Shown here: in pieces, positions 4,548 to 5,566 of the stretch
Position numbering within the stretch: the first letter of the stretch is position 1
Layout of the letters: each line of letters begins with the position of its first letter
Assembly: GCA_031373695.1 (NCBI GenBank)
Contig: JANMNC010000061.1
Span: forward strand, 1 to 5,566
Length of the DNA stretch: 5,566 bases
Direction: 5' to 3'
From: Methylotenera_A sp031373695
GTDB taxonomy: Bacteria > Pseudomonadota > Gammaproteobacteria > Burkholderiales > Methylophilaceae
Position numbers and translations under genes: made by a program
Notes under the pieces: model-generated
Database searches by the model: none
The model's input: only the letters and a program-made list of their open reading frames with translations
Told to the model about the DNA's origin: nothing

Positions 4548-5566
4548 ATGCAAACACTAGCAGTTAAATCAGTACCCATTAAGTTTGAAAAATTTCAAAG
4601 CGTTGACGATGCCGATTGCCAGCGCAGAATACTTGCTGCGCGCGCCAAGCTGGGTAAGCGTTTAGTAATATTAGGCCACCACTATCAAAACGAAGCCGTT
4701 TACCGCCATGCAGATTTTACGGGTGACTCACTTAAATTATCTCGTTATTGTGAGAGTTTAGATGCTGAGTTTATCGTATTTTTAGGTGTACACTTTATGG
4801 CCGAAGTGGCCGATATTTTAAGCCGCCCAGAGCAAATTGTAGTGTTGCCAGATCTTGCAGCAGGCTGCTCAATGGCGGATATGGCGAATTTAGCTAAAGT
4901 CGAGCGTAGCTATCGCGAGCTAAACAAAGTGCTTAATTTTGATGAAACCATTACGCCAGTTACTTATATTAACTCTGCTGCCGATTTAAAAGCTTTTTGT
5001 GGTGAGCATGGCGGTATTGTGTGCACTAGCACCAATGCGCCAAAAATATTAGAGTGGAGTTTTAACCAACGCGAAAAAGTGTTGTTCTTTCCTGACCAAA
5101 ATTTAGGTCGCTGGTCTGGTCATAAAATGGGAATCGCGCTAGAACAAATGCCGATTTGGGATCCAGACCAACCGCAAGGCGGCTTAACAGTTGATGAAAT
5201 TAAAAACGCTAAGATACTACTTTGGAAAGGCCATTGTGCGGTACACCAAATGTTTAGGCTGCAAAATATTACCAAGTTTCGCGCTGAGCACCCAGATGGC
5301 ATTGTTATTTCGCATCCTGAAGCGCCATTTGAAGTATGCTTAAACTCAGACTATGTAGGTTCTACCGAGTATATTTTAAAAACGGTGAGTGAGGCTGCGC
5401 CTAATACCAAATGGCTAGTGGGCACAGAGCTTAACTTAGTAAATCGCTTAGCCGAACAAATGAAACCGCAAGGCAAACTAGTGCAATTTATGAGCCATGT
5501 GGTGTGCGAATGCAGTACCATGGCGCGTATAGACCCACAACATTTGGCATGGACGCTTGAGAATCT
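4548..5566 (+). CDS. nadA: quinolinate synthase, 3' end cut by window edge
   Basis: NadA condenses iminoaspartate (from NadB) with dihydroxyacetone phosphate to quinolinate in de novo NAD synthesis, using an oxygen-sensitive [4Fe-4S] cluster. The visible 339 codons have no stop and leave the window within the last part of the protein; the family runs about 350-380 residues. Seen in order: ILGHHYQNEAV (41-51), GVHFMAE (80-86), AAGCSMADM with cluster ligand Cys107, YINSAADLKA (140-149), CTSTNAPKIL (159-168), FPDQNLGRW (181-189), KGHCAVH with Cys230, SHPEAP (255-260), and VVCECSTMARI with Cys320 and Cys322. By position before the S-T-M, Cys322 is the likely third ligand. The start ATG at 4548 gives a normal N-terminus; the AAGAT upstream is a weak Shine-Dalgarno. 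An 82-bp gap separates it from nudB, so it may have its own promoter. Confidence 0.96.
   Translation, partial: MQTLAVKSVPIKFEKFQSVDDADCQRRILAARAKLGKRLVILGHHYQNEAVYRHADFTGDSLKLSRYCESLDAEFIVFLGVHFMAEVADILSRPEQIVVLPDLAAGCSMADMANLAKVERSYRELNKVLNFDETITPVTYINSAADLKAFCGEHGGIVCTSTNAPKILEWSFNQREKVLFFPDQNLGRWSGHKMGIALEQMPIWDPDQPQGGLTVDEIKNAKILLWKGHCAVHQMFRLQNITKFRAEHPDGIVISHPEAPFEVCLNSDYVGSTEYILKTVSEAAPNTKWLVGTELNLVNRLAEQMKPQGKLVQFMSHVVCECSTMARIDPQHLAWTLEN

Noticed and set aside
5120..5302. Minus-strand ORF of 60 codons inside nadA
   Set aside because: It is antisense to the conserved NadA segment containing Cys230; no independent support.
1..5566. A previously undescribed multi-gene system, CRISPR array, mobile element or riboswitch
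   Set aside because: All large genes are well-known metabolic enzymes with intact motifs; no spaced repeats, transposase, integrase, long terminal inverted repeats or recognisable aptamer were seen.

Overview
This is an ordinary stretch of bacterial chromosome, most likely from a betaproteobacterium of the Methylophilaceae type (Methylotenera/Methylophilus-like). The assignment is inference. It rests on visibly AT-rich DNA with AT-biased third positions, the lptM-lysA pair seen in many beta- and gammaproteobacteria, and typical proteobacterial PurU, IspH, NudB and NadA proteins. I see no mobile element, CRISPR array, tRNA, rRNA, phage gene or defence system, and nothing that qualifies as a new multi-gene system.

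Layout. Positions 1-175 are mostly non-coding, with several short inverted repeats and perhaps the first codons of a leftward gene at the very edge. Positions 176-1631 hold lptM (OM lipoprotein of the LPS translocon) and lysA (last step of lysine synthesis), 16 bp apart and probably co-transcribed. A 175-bp AT-rich gap follows. Then comes a small lipoprotein gene of 57 codons at 1807-1980, with the best Shine-Dalgarno sequence in the window. A strong hairpin at 1992-2030, with A and T tracts on opposite sides, can terminate both this gene and the converging purU.

purU (2088-2942, minus) and ispH (about 3009-4004, plus) diverge from a 60-66 bp gap in which candidate -10 boxes overlap. nudB starts 8 bp after ispH and is probably in the same transcript. 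After an 82-bp gap containing a 15-bp palindrome, nadA begins at 4548 and runs off the right edge with 339 codons visible.

Function. The window is biosynthetic housekeeping: lysine (LysA), one-carbon folate balance and formate release (PurU), isoprenoid precursors by the MEP route (IspH), folate synthesis (NudB) and de novo NAD (NadA). IspH and NadA both need a [4Fe-4S] cluster. PurU and NudB both touch folate metabolism. No gap between genes exceeds 300 bp.
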